Of a stretch of 64,000 nt of DNA, positions 27,401 to 35,398 are shown one piece after another. The notes beneath the pieces were generated by a model that saw only the letters and a program-made list of their open reading frames with translations, made no database searches and had not been told where the DNA came from. The position numbers and the translations under genes were made by a program. This DNA comes from Nocardioides currus. GTDB taxonomy: Bacteria; Actinomycetota; Actinomycetes; Propionibacteriales; Nocardioidaceae. Numbering within the stretch: position 1 is the first letter of the stretch; each line of letters starts with the position of its first letter. Where the stretch lies: NCBI RefSeq assembly GCF_003057875.1, contig NZ_PYXZ01000006.1, positions 124,001-188,000 on the forward strand, read 5' to 3'.

Positions 27401-27901
27401 CACGACCATCAGCGCCAGCCCCAGCACGAGCCCGACGACTGCGCCCGCCAGCGGGGCCGACTCGGCGTCCGACGCCGCATCGGCCAGGGCCGAGACGGCG
27501 AACGAGACGAGCATCGCCAGGAACAGCAGGCCGACCCGCAGCGCCATCTCGCGGCCGAAGATCGCGAAGAACGACTCCGTGCCCCCGCGCCGGTCGAGCG
27601 GCAGCGCGTCGACGACCGCACCCCGGTTGATCGGGCCGTAGATGTGCGGGTAGGTGTCGTCGCCGACCGGCTCGACCCGCACCTCCGACTCGAGCCGGTC
27701 GGGATCGATGACCAGCAGCACCAGCGGCTCGCCGGCGTCGCGGTAGTAGCGGGAGAAGACGCCCTCCACCTGCTCGCGCCGCGAGGCGTGGATGAAGCCC
27801 TCGTCCTGGAGGCTCCGCCCGGCCGTGGACGTCGTGTAGGTGCCGGTGCGACGGAGCTCGAGCCACTCGGCCCGCGTCGCGATGTGGAAGATGCGCTCCA
27901 C
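27380..27901 (-). CDS. DUF952 domain protein with two C-terminal membrane helices
   Basis: Residues 1-110 match DUF952: HIATRAEWLELRRTGTYT at the start, DEGFIHASRREQVEGV and DTYPHIYGPINRGAVV. The domain is a putative enzyme or binding fold of unknown function. Two hydrophobic segments follow (about 128-145 and 150-168), which are not part of the basic domain. The GTG start shares its G with the nucS stop (TAGTG), so the two genes are coupled. The C-terminus VLRRRS lies in a tandem repeat. Confidence 0.82.
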   Translation of the reverse strand: MERIFHIATRAEWLELRRTGTYTTSTAGRSLQDEGFIHASRREQVEGVFSRYYRDAGEPLVLLVIDPDRLESEVRVEPVGDDTYPHIYGPINRGAVVDALPLDRRGGTESFFAIFGREMALRVGLLFLAMLVSFAVSALADAASDAESAPLAGAVVGLVLGLALMVVVLRRRS

Positions 27902-28587
27902 TAGAAGAGGCGGCTCTCGGTGTCGTCCATGCCACGCAGCGCGTCGTAGTCCACCAGGGCGCAGGCGATGCCCCGGTCGGTGGCGAGCACGCGGGCCTGC
28001 GGCTTGATCTCCTGGGCGGCGAAGATGCCGCGGACCGGACCCTTGGCGTTGAGCAGGGGATCGCGGTTGAGGAGCTCGAGGTAGCGCGTGAGCTGCTCGA
28101 CGCCGTCGATCTCGCCGCGTCGCTTGATCTCGACCGCCACGCTCAGGCCGGCCTCGTCGCGGCACATCAGGTCGACCGGACCGATCGCGGTGGGGAACTC
28201 GCGGCGCACGAGCGTCAGCCCGTCGGCCAGGCTGGCGGGGTGCTCCGCGAGCAGCTTCTGGAGGTGCTTCTCGACGCCGTCCTTCTGCAGGCCGGGGTCG
28301 ACGCCGAGGTCGTGGCTGGAGTCGGCGTGGATCTCCTCGATCAGGATGCGCAGCGTGTCGTCGGTCTTGGCCGCCGTCACCGTCCACTCGACCTGCCCGT
28401 CCTCGGTCGCGCCCTCGCGGAAGGTCGCCGGGGGCGACATCCAGTTGAGCGGCTTGTAGGAGCCCCCGTCGGAGTGCACGAGCACCGACCCGTCGGCCTT
28501 GATCATCAGCACCCGCGTCGCCATCGGCAGGTGGGCGGTCAGCCGCCCCGCGTAGTCGACCTGGCAGCGCGCAACGACGATCCTCAC
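27901..28587 (-). CDS. nucS: Mismatch-specific endonuclease NucS/EndoMS
   Basis: Cuts both strands at certain mismatches and supplies the non-canonical mismatch repair of actinobacteria, which lack MutS/MutL. The 228-residue protein has an N-terminal dimerisation and DNA-binding domain (1-115) and a RecB-like nuclease domain with D139 (IGPVDL), E153-I-K155 ([10 protein letters not shown]) and Q165. The C-terminal ESRLF is the beta-clamp-binding motif. GTG start; TAGATT lies 8 nt upstream. Coupled to the downstream DUF952 gene. Confidence 0.96.
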   Translation of the reverse strand: MRIVVARCQVDYAGRLTAHLPMATRVLMIKADGSVLVHSDGGSYKPLNWMSPPATFREGATEDGQVEWTVTAAKTDDTLRILIEEIHADSSHDLGVDPGLQKDGVEKHLQKLLAEHPASLADGLTLVRREFPTAIGPVDLMCRDEAGLSVAVEIKRRGEIDGVEQLTRYLELLNRDPLLNAKGPVRGIFAAQEIKPQARVLATDRGIACALVDYDALRGMDDTESRLF

Positions 28588-28629
28588 GGGGCGGGAATCT
28601 ACCGTGCCCGACGAGCGTGAGCGACGTCA

Positions 28630-28643
28630 CTACCGGTCGGTAG
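28630..28643. promoter_or_regulatory. Palindrome before the hydroxyacyl-CoA dehydrogenase gene
   Basis: CTACCGGTCGGTAG has perfect 6-bp arms around GT. It lies 25 bp before the ATG and just upstream of a possible -10 (CACACT, 28654-28659). The ACCG/CGGT half sites resemble operators of TetR-type regulators of acyl-CoA metabolism. The regulator is not identified. Confidence 0.5.
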
Positions 28644-28667
28644 CCGCGAGTGCCACACTCAGGCCCC

Positions 28668-30473
28668 ATGACGGATGCCGCAGCTGAGCGAACCTCTCGT
28701 ACCTTCACCACCATCGGGGTGATCGGCCTCGGCACCATGGGTGCGGGCATCGCCGAGGTGTTCGCCCGCAACGGCTTCACCGTCGTCGGGGTCGAGGTGA
28801 GCGACGAGGCCGTCGAGCGCGGTCGCGGTCACCTCACGCACTCGACCGGGCGTGCCGTCGCCCGCGGCAAGATGTCGGAGGCGGACCAGGCCGAGATCCT
28901 CGGTCGCATCAGCTTCGCCACCGACCTCGCCGCGCTGGCCCAGGCCGACTTCGTGGTCGAGGCGGTCGTGGAGTCCCTCGAGGTCAAGAAGGACATCTTC
29001 CGGCGGCTCGACGACATCGTGCGGTCCGACGCGATCCTGGCCACCAACACCTCGTCGCTGCCCGTCACCGAGATCTCCACGGCCAACTCCCGCCCGGGCC
29101 GGGTCGTCGGCGTCCACTTCTTCAACCCCGCTCCGGTGCAGAACCTCGTCGAGATCGTGCGCACCGTCGTCACCGAGCCGGGCGTGCTCGCCGACGTCGA
29201 GGGGCTGGTCGGCACGCTGGGCAAGAACCCGGTCGTGTGCGGCGACAAGGCGGGCTTCATCGCCAACACCCTGCTCTTCGGCTACCTCAACCACGCCGCC
29301 TCGATGCTCGAGACGAAGTACGCCACCCGCGAGGACATCGACGCCGCGATGCGGTTCGGCTGCGGCTACCCGATGGGCCCGCTGGCGCTGCTGGACCTGA
29401 TCGGGCTCGACACGGCGTACGAGATCCTCGACACGATGTACAAGCAGGGTCGCGACCGGCTGCACGCACCGGTGCCGATCCTCAAGCAGATGGTCACCGC
29501 CGGCCTGCTGGGCCGCAAGAGCGGTCGGGGCTTCTACACCTACGACGGGGTCGACAGCTCCGCCGTCGTCGCCGACGCCCACACCCCGTCGGCCGACTCG
29601 GTGCCGCAGCTGCGCCGACCGGTGCGGACCGTCGGTGTCGTCGGCACCGGCACCATGGCCGCCGGCATCGTCGAGGTCTTCGCCAAGAGCGGCCTCGACG
29701 TGGTGTACGTCGGTCGCTCGGCCGACAAGGTCGAGGGCGTGCGCGCCACCATCGAGAAGTCGCTCGACAAGGCCATCCAGCGCGGCAAGCTCGAGGAGGC
29801 CACGAAGGCCGAGGTGCTCGGGCGGCTCAGCGGCACCACGTCGCTCGACGACCTCGGGCAGGTCGACCTCGTCGTCGAGGCGATCGCCGAGGACCTGCGG
29901 ATCAAGACGACGCTCTTCGAGAACCTCGACGAGATCTGCAAGCCCGGCGCGATCCTGGCGACCACCACGTCCTCGCTGCCCGTCATCGCCCTGGCGAAGG
30001 TGACCACCCGTCCGCAGGACGTCATCGGCGTGCACTTCTTCAACCCCGCGCCGATCATGAAGCTGGTCGAGGTCGTGTCGACGGTGGCGACCGCCGAGGA
30101 CGTCGCGGAGACCGTGCGCGCGCTGTGCGACCAGGTCGGCAAGGTCGCGGTCTCCTGCGGGGACCGGGCCGGCTTCATCGTCAACGCGCTGCTGTTCCCC
30201 TATCTCAACGACGCGGTGAAGATGCTCGAGGCGCACTACGCGACGGCCGACGACATCGACACGGCGATGAAGCAGGGCTGCGCCCTGCCGATGGGACCGT
30301 TCGAGCTGCTCGACGTGGTCGGCAACGACGTGTCCCTGGCCATCCAGCGCGAGCTCTACCTCGAGTTCCGCGAGCCGGGGTTCGCGCCGGCCCCGCTGCT
30401 CGAGCACCTCGTCACGGCCGGCTACCTCGGTCGCAAGACGCAGCGCGGGTTCCGCGACCACAGCCAGCGCTGA
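28668..30473 (+). CDS. 3-hydroxyacyl-CoA dehydrogenase, two complete copies in one protein
   Basis: NAD(P)-dependent oxidoreductase acting between acetoacetyl-CoA and 3-hydroxybutyryl-CoA or longer chains. The 601-residue protein holds two full HCDH units (about 10-300 and 317-600). Each has a Rossmann motif (GVIGLGTMGAGI; GVVGTGTMAAGI), the catalytic-His motif VHFFNPAP, and a C-terminal helical domain. Copy 1 has the usual TNTSSLPVT; copy 2 has TTTSSLPVI, losing the Asn but keeping the Ser. Both look active. No hydratase or thiolase domain is fused. I chose ATG 28668 over GTG 28650. It could supply the 3-hydroxybutyryl-CoA step of the ethylmalonyl-CoA route or beta-oxidation. Confidence 0.9.
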   Translation: MTDAAAERTSRTFTTIGVIGLGTMGAGIAEVFARNGFTVVGVEVSDEAVERGRGHLTHSTGRAVARGKMSEADQAEILGRISFATDLAALAQADFVVEAVVESLEVKKDIFRRLDDIVRSDAILATNTSSLPVTEISTANSRPGRVVGVHFFNPAPVQNLVEIVRTVVTEPGVLADVEGLVGTLGKNPVVCGDKAGFIANTLLFGYLNHAASMLETKYATREDIDAAMRFGCGYPMGPLALLDLIGLDTAYEILDTMYKQGRDRLHAPVPILKQMVTAGLLGRKSGRGFYTYDGVDSSAVVADAHTPSADSVPQLRRPVRTVGVVGTGTMAAGIVEVFAKSGLDVVYVGRSADKVEGVRATIEKSLDKAIQRGKLEEATKAEVLGRLSGTTSLDDLGQVDLVVEAIAEDLRIKTTLFENLDEICKPGAILATTTSSLPVIALAKVTTRPQDVIGVHFFNPAPIMKLVEVVSTVATAEDVAETVRALCDQVGKVAVSCGDRAGFIVNALLFPYLNDAVKMLEAHYATADDIDTAMKQGCALPMGPFELLDVVGNDVSLAIQRELYLEFREPGFAPAPLLEHLVTAGYLGRKTQRGFRDHSQR

Positions 30474-30507
30474 GGGAGACGCCGCTCAGCGAGCCCCGCC
30501 ACCCGGG

Positions 30508-30577
30508 GGTAACGCCAACTCACATGCACTCCCGCCACCACCGGTGATGGCGGAAGTGCTCAGATCCTGGCGTTACC
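30508..30577. repeat. 70-nt nested inverted repeat
   Basis: Outer arms GGTAACGCCA (30508-30517) and TGGCGTTACC (30568-30577) are exact complements. Inside lies a second near-perfect hairpin: CACT...CCGCCA and CACC on the left pair with GGTG, TGGCGG and AGTG on the right. The element is 34 bp after the dehydrogenase stop and ends 10 bp before the 22-bp repeats. It may be a bidirectional terminator or a short dispersed structured repeat. Confidence 0.7.
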
Positions 30578-30586
30578 GGAGGGAGG

Positions 30587-30696
30587 GCACTCGGTTCGCG
30601 CCGACTCGGCACTCGGTTCGCGCCGACTCGGCACTCGGTTCGCGCCGACTCGGCACTCGGTTCGCGCCGACTCGGCACTCGGTTCGCGCCGACTCG
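30587..30696. repeat. Minisatellite: five perfect 22-bp tandem copies
   Basis: Units start at 30587, 30609, 30631, 30653 and 30675 and are identical, with no spacers. Each unit begins GCACTCGGTTCGCG and ends CCGACTCG; each junction forms the small palindrome GCCGACTCGGC. The array ends two bases before the stop codon of the minus-strand LuxR-type gene. Perfect identity indicates recent expansion. It is not a CRISPR array because nothing separates the units. Confidence 0.95.
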
Positions 30697-30698
30697 GC

Positions 30699-33122
30699 TC
30701 AGCGCGCGTCGACGACGAGGGCGGCGAGCTTCGCGCGCGTGGTGATGTCGAGCTTGCGGTAGATGTGCGTGAGGTGGGCGTCGACCGTGCGCGGCGAGAT
30801 GAACAGCTCGGCGGCGATCTGGCGGCTGGTGAGTCCCTGGGCCACCCGGTCGGCGACCTGGCGCTCGGCGTTGCTCAGCCGGCCGAGGACGCTGCCGGTG
30901 TCGGGGCTGGTGACGCCCGAGAAGAGGCCGACCACGGCTTCGACGCCGGCGCGGGTGAACTCGTCGTCCACGACCCACTCGCCCGGGAACGACCGGCCCA
31001 CGACGATCGGCCGGTCGGCGGCGTACCCCCACGCCGCCGCCTGACGGGGAGCCCGGAGCGCGGCGCTCGCGGCGGCCAGCGCGCGGGCGTCGCGCAGGTC
31101 GCCGTGCTGCCCGATCCAGGCGAGGCCGTCGAGCGCGTCGGCGACCCGGAGTGGCATCGGCATCTCGCTGGCCCGGTCGAGGGCGGCCAGGAACGTGGTG
31201 GTCGCCTGCGCCCGGTCGCCGCCCGCGAGCAGGGCGCGGGCGAGCAGGAGGCGCCCCTCGACCGCGTCGCGGCCCAGGCCGGTGCTGTCGGCGAGGACGA
31301 CCACGTCGGCCGCCAGGCCGGCGGCGCGCTGCTGGTCGCCGTCGCGCAGGAGGTCACGGGCGTCCTGGGCCAGCACCGGGATCCGGACCGCCCAGGGCAG
31401 GCTGTCGCGATCCAGCGGCGCCGGGGTGAAGCCGGGGTCGAGGTGGCGCAGCAGCGTCTCGGCGAGCAGCGCCACCCGGTCCTCGGCGAGGGCGCGGGCG
31501 TCGTTGACCACGGCGCGCGCAGCGGAGGCGGCCTCGGTGGGCCGCCCCTGCTCGAGGGCGATCCTGGCCAGCAGGGTCCGCGCCGACAACGAGATCCATC
31601 TCTCGTCCTTGTGGTCGCGCGCGGCGAGCAGCTGGCCCAGGGTCGCGGCGGCGTCGCGGAAGGCACCGCGCGAGACCTGGACGTCGGCCAGCGTGCGGGC
31701 GGCCTGCCGGGTGATCTCGCTCGCCGTGCCCAGCTCGATGGCTCGTCGCGCGTCCACCTCCGACTGCACGAGCGCACCCGCGTCGAGGTGCATCTCGGCC
31801 CGGATCGAGGCGTTCTTGGCGAGCTCCTCGTCGGGGTCGGGCGAGCTGAGCGCGTGCTCGTCGGCGCGGTCGAGCAGCCACTGGCCCTCGTAGGTCCCGC
31901 GCACCTCGGAGGCGGCGATCCCGGCGCGCCGGGCGACCTGGGCGCCGATCTCCGGCGGGCCGTCGCCGCTGACGAGGGTGGCCTCGAGGATCTCCACCGC
32001 GTCGCGCGCGCGCATCGAGGTGTAGAGCGAGGAGAAGACGCGGTTGGCCAGGGCGTAGCCGAGGCCGCGGGTGCCGGCGTCGGCGCAGGCCGCGGCGATC
32101 GCGCTCTTCATCACCGCGAGGTCGCCGAGCCAGGCCTCGTCAGCCGCACCGGTGTTGAAGTCGGCGGGGGCGACGCGGTCGGCCCAGGTGAGCAGCGCCT
32201 GCCGGGTGAGGTCGCGGTCGTCGGTGGAGGCGGTGAGGAAGTGGCCGTGCCGGCGGATCGGGCTGAGCATGTCGAAGCGGCCGTCGGGCAGGAGCTCCAG
32301 CAGGCTGCGGCGTACGAGACCGCCGGCGATCGCGGCGGCCTCGTCGCGGCTCACGCCGGTGATCTCGGCGAGCACGTCGATCGAGACCGGCGACGTCATC
32401 TGCGACATGCGGCGGAAGCAGCGCTGCTGGTCGGCGTCGAGCAGCTCGTAGGAGCCGTGGACCGCCTCCGAGAGCGAGGCCGTCGGCACCACGTTGGTGA
32501 CGCCGACGAGCGCGATCTGGACGGCGATCTGCTCGATGAGGAGCGGGAGCCCGCCGGTGGCGTTGAGCAGGCGGCGTACGTCGCTCGCGTGGGCCTGGAG
32601 GTCGACCGGGTGTCCGCCGGCGGCCTCCACGCGGTGCAGGAACAGCTCGACGGCCGGACCGGCGAGGGGCTCGTGGTCGCGCGGGACGATGAAGGGCGCG
32701 ACGCGGACGACGCGCTCGGCCGGCTGCCCGGCCATGGTCAGCGAGGTCACCGCCAGCCGGGCCTCGCTGGTCGCCGCCATCAGCTGCTGGAAGGTGGGCC
32801 CGAGCGCGGACGGGTCGAGGTCGAGGCCGTCGACGACCAACAGCGTGTCGGTGCCGTCCATCGCGCGGCACAGCGCGCCCTCCGCGGAGTCGCCGGGCGT
32901 CGGAGGCACGTCGAGCGCGTCGAGGCAGGCCGAGAGGACGTCCTCGGCGTCCTGCAGCCCGCGCGCATTGACCCAGGTGCTCTCGCCGTCGGGCGCCGCG
33001 TGCCGGGCGAGCAGCGTCTTCCCACTGCCGGGAGGGCCGACGATGCTGACCCAGCGCGACGAGGCCAGCGCCGTGGCGAGGCGGGCCTGGGTCTGCTCGC
33101 GACCGAGACAAGGGGTGAGCAC
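30699..33122 (-). CDS. Large ATPase/LuxR-type transcriptional regulator
   Basis: The 807-residue protein has an N-terminal AAA/STAND ATPase (Walker A IVGPPGSGKTLLARH, about 28-42; Walker B-like TLLVVDGLDLD), a long alpha-helical repeat region likely made of TPR-like units (about 350-700), and a C-terminal LuxR helix-turn-helix (LSNAERQVADRVAQGLTSRQIAAELFISPRTVDAHL). This is the LAL or MalT-like layout, somewhat shorter than the usual 900. The inducing ligand is unknown. No operon partner lies on its strand. GTG start; a GGTAG/CTACC palindrome is 45 bp upstream. Confidence 0.9.
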   Translation of the reverse strand: MLTPCLGREQTQARLATALASSRWVSIVGPPGSGKTLLARHAAPDGESTWVNARGLQDAEDVLSACLDALDVPPTPGDSAEGALCRAMDGTDTLLVVDGLDLDPSALGPTFQQLMAATSEARLAVTSLTMAGQPAERVVRVAPFIVPRDHEPLAGPAVELFLHRVEAAGGHPVDLQAHASDVRRLLNATGGLPLLIEQIAVQIALVGVTNVVPTASLSEAVHGSYELLDADQQRCFRRMSQMTSPVSIDVLAEITGVSRDEAAAIAGGLVRRSLLELLPDGRFDMLSPIRRHGHFLTASTDDRDLTRQALLTWADRVAPADFNTGAADEAWLGDLAVMKSAIAAACADAGTRGLGYALANRVFSSLYTSMRARDAVEILEATLVSGDGPPEIGAQVARRAGIAASEVRGTYEGQWLLDRADEHALSSPDPDEELAKNASIRAEMHLDAGALVQSEVDARRAIELGTASEITRQAARTLADVQVSRGAFRDAAATLGQLLAARDHKDERWISLSARTLLARIALEQGRPTEAASAARAVVNDARALAEDRVALLAETLLRHLDPGFTPAPLDRDSLPWAVRIPVLAQDARDLLRDGDQQRAAGLAADVVVLADSTGLGRDAVEGRLLLARALLAGGDRAQATTTFLAALDRASEMPMPLRVADALDGLAWIGQHGDLRDARALAAASAALRAPRQAAAWGYAADRPIVVGRSFPGEWVVDDEFTRAGVEAVVGLFSGVTSPDTGSVLGRLSNAERQVADRVAQGLTSRQIAAELFISPRTVDAHLTHIYRKLDITTRAKLAALVVDAR

Positions 33123-33166
33123 GGGACGAACCTATCGGTCCCCGGAGGCTGCTGGCGCCGGGTTTA

Positions 33167-33178
33167 GGTAGGACTACC
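33167..33178. promoter_or_regulatory. Small palindrome upstream of the LuxR-type gene
   Basis: GGTAGGACTACC has 5-bp arms around GA and lies 45-56 bp before the regulator's GTG. The position fits a dimer site for autoregulation, but short palindromes occur by chance in GC-rich DNA. Confidence 0.3.
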
Positions 33179-33265
33179 GATGCCGCCACCCCCGTGATCG
33201 CGAGAACGTGGTCCTGTCGCCGAGGCGCGTGGACCGAACAGGGGACAGTCCAACGCCGGCGCCGA

Positions 33266-33365
33266 TCAGCAGGCCGCGGGATTCGCGGGGGTGAACCCGC
33301 GGCCTGCTGACGCATCGGGGCAGTCGAGGGCGGCCGGCCGGCCGGGGGGCCACCAGGGCCGGCCG
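33266..33365 (-). terminator. Two hairpins downstream of the VOC gene
   Basis: On the minus strand the VOC gene is followed first by a 9-bp GC stem (33357-33365 with 33331-33339) and then by a perfect 15-bp stem (33296-33310 with 33266-33280, arm TCAGCAGGCCGCGGG, 15-nt loop). Neither has a T-tract. Together they probably end VOC transcription; they fill most of the 260-bp gap, which shows no gene. Confidence 0.6.
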
Positions 33366-33382
33366 TCCTCAGTCCGCGCCGA

Positions 33383-33844
33383 TCAATCCAGGCAGAACTC
33401 GTTGCCCTCGGGGTCGAGCATCACGATGAAGCCGGCGCTCATGGCGCCGTCGGGCTCGGCGCGTCGCTGCCGCGTGGCCCCGAGCGCGACGAGCCGCTCG
33501 CAGGCCGACTCGAGGACCGCCATCCGCTCCCCGCCCGCCAGTCCGGGAGCCGCGCGCACGTCGAGGTGGACCCGGTTCTTGACCACCTTGTCCTCGGGCA
33601 CCTGCTGGAAGAAGACCCGCGGCCCACGACCGTCGGGGTCGATGATGGCGAAGGCCGAGTTGTGCTTCTCCGCGGGGACGCCGACGCGGGTGAGGAACTC
33701 CAGCCACGCGTCGGCCGTCTCGATCGGGTCGCCGACCTCACCGCCGGGTGGCGGGTCGACCGCGTAGTCGAGCACCTCGCGCCAGAACAGGCCGAGCGCG
33801 CGTGGGTCGTGGGCGTCGAAGGTCACCTGGATCTCTGTAGCCAT
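33383..33844 (-). CDS. VOC-fold (glyoxalase/bleomycin-resistance-like) protein
   Basis: A 153-residue protein with two beta-alpha-beta-beta-beta units: VTFDAHDPRALGLFWREVLDY at the start and VMLDPEGNEFCLD at the end, the typical last strand with its metal-ligand Glu. Related actinobacterial proteins are annotated as glyoxalase-like; substrate is unknown. ATG 33844 gives the family N-terminus (MATEIQVTFDA); the longer upstream frame is spurious. It is divergent from a WYL-type regulator across a 61-bp gap with a palindromic site, so it is the likely target of that regulator. Confidence 0.83.
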   Translation of the reverse strand: MATEIQVTFDAHDPRALGLFWREVLDYAVDPPPGGEVGDPIETADAWLEFLTRVGVPAEKHNSAFAIIDPDGRGPRVFFQQVPEDKVVKNRVHLDVRAAPGLAGGERMAVLESACERLVALGATRQRRAEPDGAMSAGFIVMLDPEGNEFCLD

Positions 33845-33867
33845 GGAGACACCATGGACCTCGTCGC

Positions 33868-33882
33868 GGACAGGACCTGTCC
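33868..33882. promoter_or_regulatory. Palindrome between the VOC and WYL-regulator genes
   Basis: GGACAGGACCTGTCC is a perfect 7+1+7 palindrome. It lies 24 bp before both the VOC start (33844) and the WYL-regulator start (33906), almost centred between them. A shared operator for the divergent pair is the natural reading. Confidence 0.65.
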
Positions 33883-33905
33883 GCTGGGTCTGCGACGCTT
33901 GCGCC

Positions 33906-34871
33906 ATGAGTGACACCACGCAGCGCGTCCTGAGCCTGCTGTCCCTGCTCCAGCAGCGCCCGGTGTGGACCGGCCCGGAGCTGGCGGAGCGCCTCGGCGT
34001 GACCACGCGCAGCATCCGGCGCGACGTGGAGCGCCTGCGCGGCCTCGGCTACCCCGTGCTGGCGACGCAGGGCCTCGGCGGCGGCTACCAGCTCGGCCGC
34101 GGCAAGGACCTGCCCCCGTTGCTCCTCGACGACTCCGAGGCCGTGGCGATCGCGGTCTCGCTGCGCCTGGCTGCCGGCGGCACCGTGACCGGCGCCAGCG
34201 AGGCCGCGCTGAGCACCCTGGCCAAGCTCGACCAGGTGATGCCGCCGCGGCTCCGCTCGGAGGTCAAGGCGATCCACGACGCGACCGAGACGCTCAGCAG
34301 CAACAGCGACCTCGTCGACGGCGACGCCCTGCTGACCCTGGCCAAGGCCTGCCGCGACCTGCTCCGGGTGCGGTTCGGGTACGACGCCCGCGACGGCGTC
34401 GCCACCGAGCGGTGGGTCGAGCCCGTGCGGCTCGTCGCGACGGGGCGTCGGTGGTACCTCATGGCGTGGGACGTCGACCGCGAGGACTGGCGGACCTTCC
34501 GGCTCGACCGGATGCGCGAGGTCAGTCCATCGACGTGGCGCTTCAAGCCGCGTGAGCATCCCGACCCGGCGGAGTACGTGCAGGGCTCGATCAGCCGGGC
34601 GCCGTACAGCAACCATGCCCAGGTGCGGGTGCACGCCTCCGTCGAGGACGTCTCCGAGCGGATCGACACCCGCTGGGTCACGCTCACCGCGATCGACGGC
34701 TCCACCACGTTGCTGGAGGCCAGCGCGGACTCGCTGGAGCACCTCGCGTTCTACTGCGTGATGACCGGGCTGGAGTGCGAGTTCCTCCAGCCCCCCGAGC
34801 TCGCGGAGATCGCGACCGGTCTGGGGGAGCGGCTTCAGCGAGCCTCGGCCGGTGCCGAGGGACGCGGGTAG
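33906..34871 (+). CDS. YafY-type HTH/WYL-domain transcriptional regulator
   Basis: The 321-residue protein has an N-terminal HTH_11 (RVLSLLSLLQQRPVWTGPELAERLGVTTRSIRRDVERLR), a linker, a WYL domain around VEPVRLVATGRRWYLMAWD (ligand-binding Sm-like fold) and a C-terminal WCX extension. It is the one-component regulator type common next to VOC genes in actinobacteria. ATG 33906 was chosen since it gives the family N-terminus. Its last 37 bp overlap the 3' end of the convergent SRPBCC gene. Confidence 0.9.
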   Translation: MSDTTQRVLSLLSLLQQRPVWTGPELAERLGVTTRSIRRDVERLRGLGYPVLATQGLGGGYQLGRGKDLPPLLLDDSEAVAIAVSLRLAAGGTVTGASEAALSTLAKLDQVMPPRLRSEVKAIHDATETLSSNSDLVDGDALLTLAKACRDLLRVRFGYDARDGVATERWVEPVRLVATGRRWYLMAWDVDREDWRTFRLDRMREVSPSTWRFKPREHPDPAEYVQGSISRAPYSNHAQVRVHASVEDVSERIDTRWVTLTAIDGSTTLLEASADSLEHLAFYCVMTGLECEFLQPPELAEIATGLGERLQRASAGAEGRG

Positions 34872-35338
34872 CCGCGGCGGACGGTGCGCTCGAGGATGCC
34901 CAGCGTGGCCTTGAGGTTGGCCTCGGAGATGACCGGGAAGATGCCGGCGTCGCGCCACTCCGGCGCGATGTCGGACCAGTCGTAGTAGGACGTGACCAGG
35001 CTGCCGTGGTCGGTCGGCTCGATGCGGTAGCCGTAGACGTGCCCGATCTGCGGCCGCACCCGGCCGAGGATCTTCCACGCGATCTCGCGGTCGGCCTCGA
35101 AGGTGGAGATGGTGACCGTGACGTCGTACCTCCCCATGTCGAGGTCGCCGAGGGACTCGCGGTCCATGTGCACGACGAACGAGTCACCGACCGCCGTGAC
35201 CCGCTCGCCGTCGGCGTCCTGCAGCATCCCGGAGGCGTCGATCGCGACGTGGCCCTGCGGGTCGCAGAGGACGGCGAACACCTCGGCGGGGGCGACGGGG
35301 AACGGGCGGGAGACCTCGATGCGCTCGGCGGTGGACAT
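34835..35338 (-). CDS. SRPBCC (START-like) family protein
   Basis: A 167-residue protein of the polyketide-cyclase/dehydrase-like SRPBCC group: PFPVAPAEVFAVLCDPQGH at the start, a beta-rich middle with IAWKILGRV, and a long C-terminal helix (SEANLKATLGILERTV) that closes the hydrophobic pocket. Ligand unknown. It is convergent with, and overlaps, the WYL-regulator gene. Confidence 0.82.
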   Translation of the reverse strand: MSTAERIEVSRPFPVAPAEVFAVLCDPQGHVAIDASGMLQDADGERVTAVGDSFVVHMDRESLGDLDMGRYDVTVTISTFEADREIAWKILGRVRPQIGHVYGYRIEPTDHGSLVTSYYDWSDIAPEWRDAGIFPVISEANLKATLGILERTVRRGYPRPSAPAEAR

Positions 35339-35398
35339 GCGAGCAGTCTCGCAGGACGCTCACAGCCGGTTCGTGGGGAGCCCCCGTACGCTGGACGC

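Noticed and set aside
30587-30696. CRISPR array
   Set aside because: The repeats are directly tandem with no unique spacers, and no cas genes are present.
30765-33167. 800-codon plus-strand open frame over the LuxR-type gene
   Set aside because: Antisense shadow; the minus-strand frame has a clear P-loop and LuxR helix-turn-helix.
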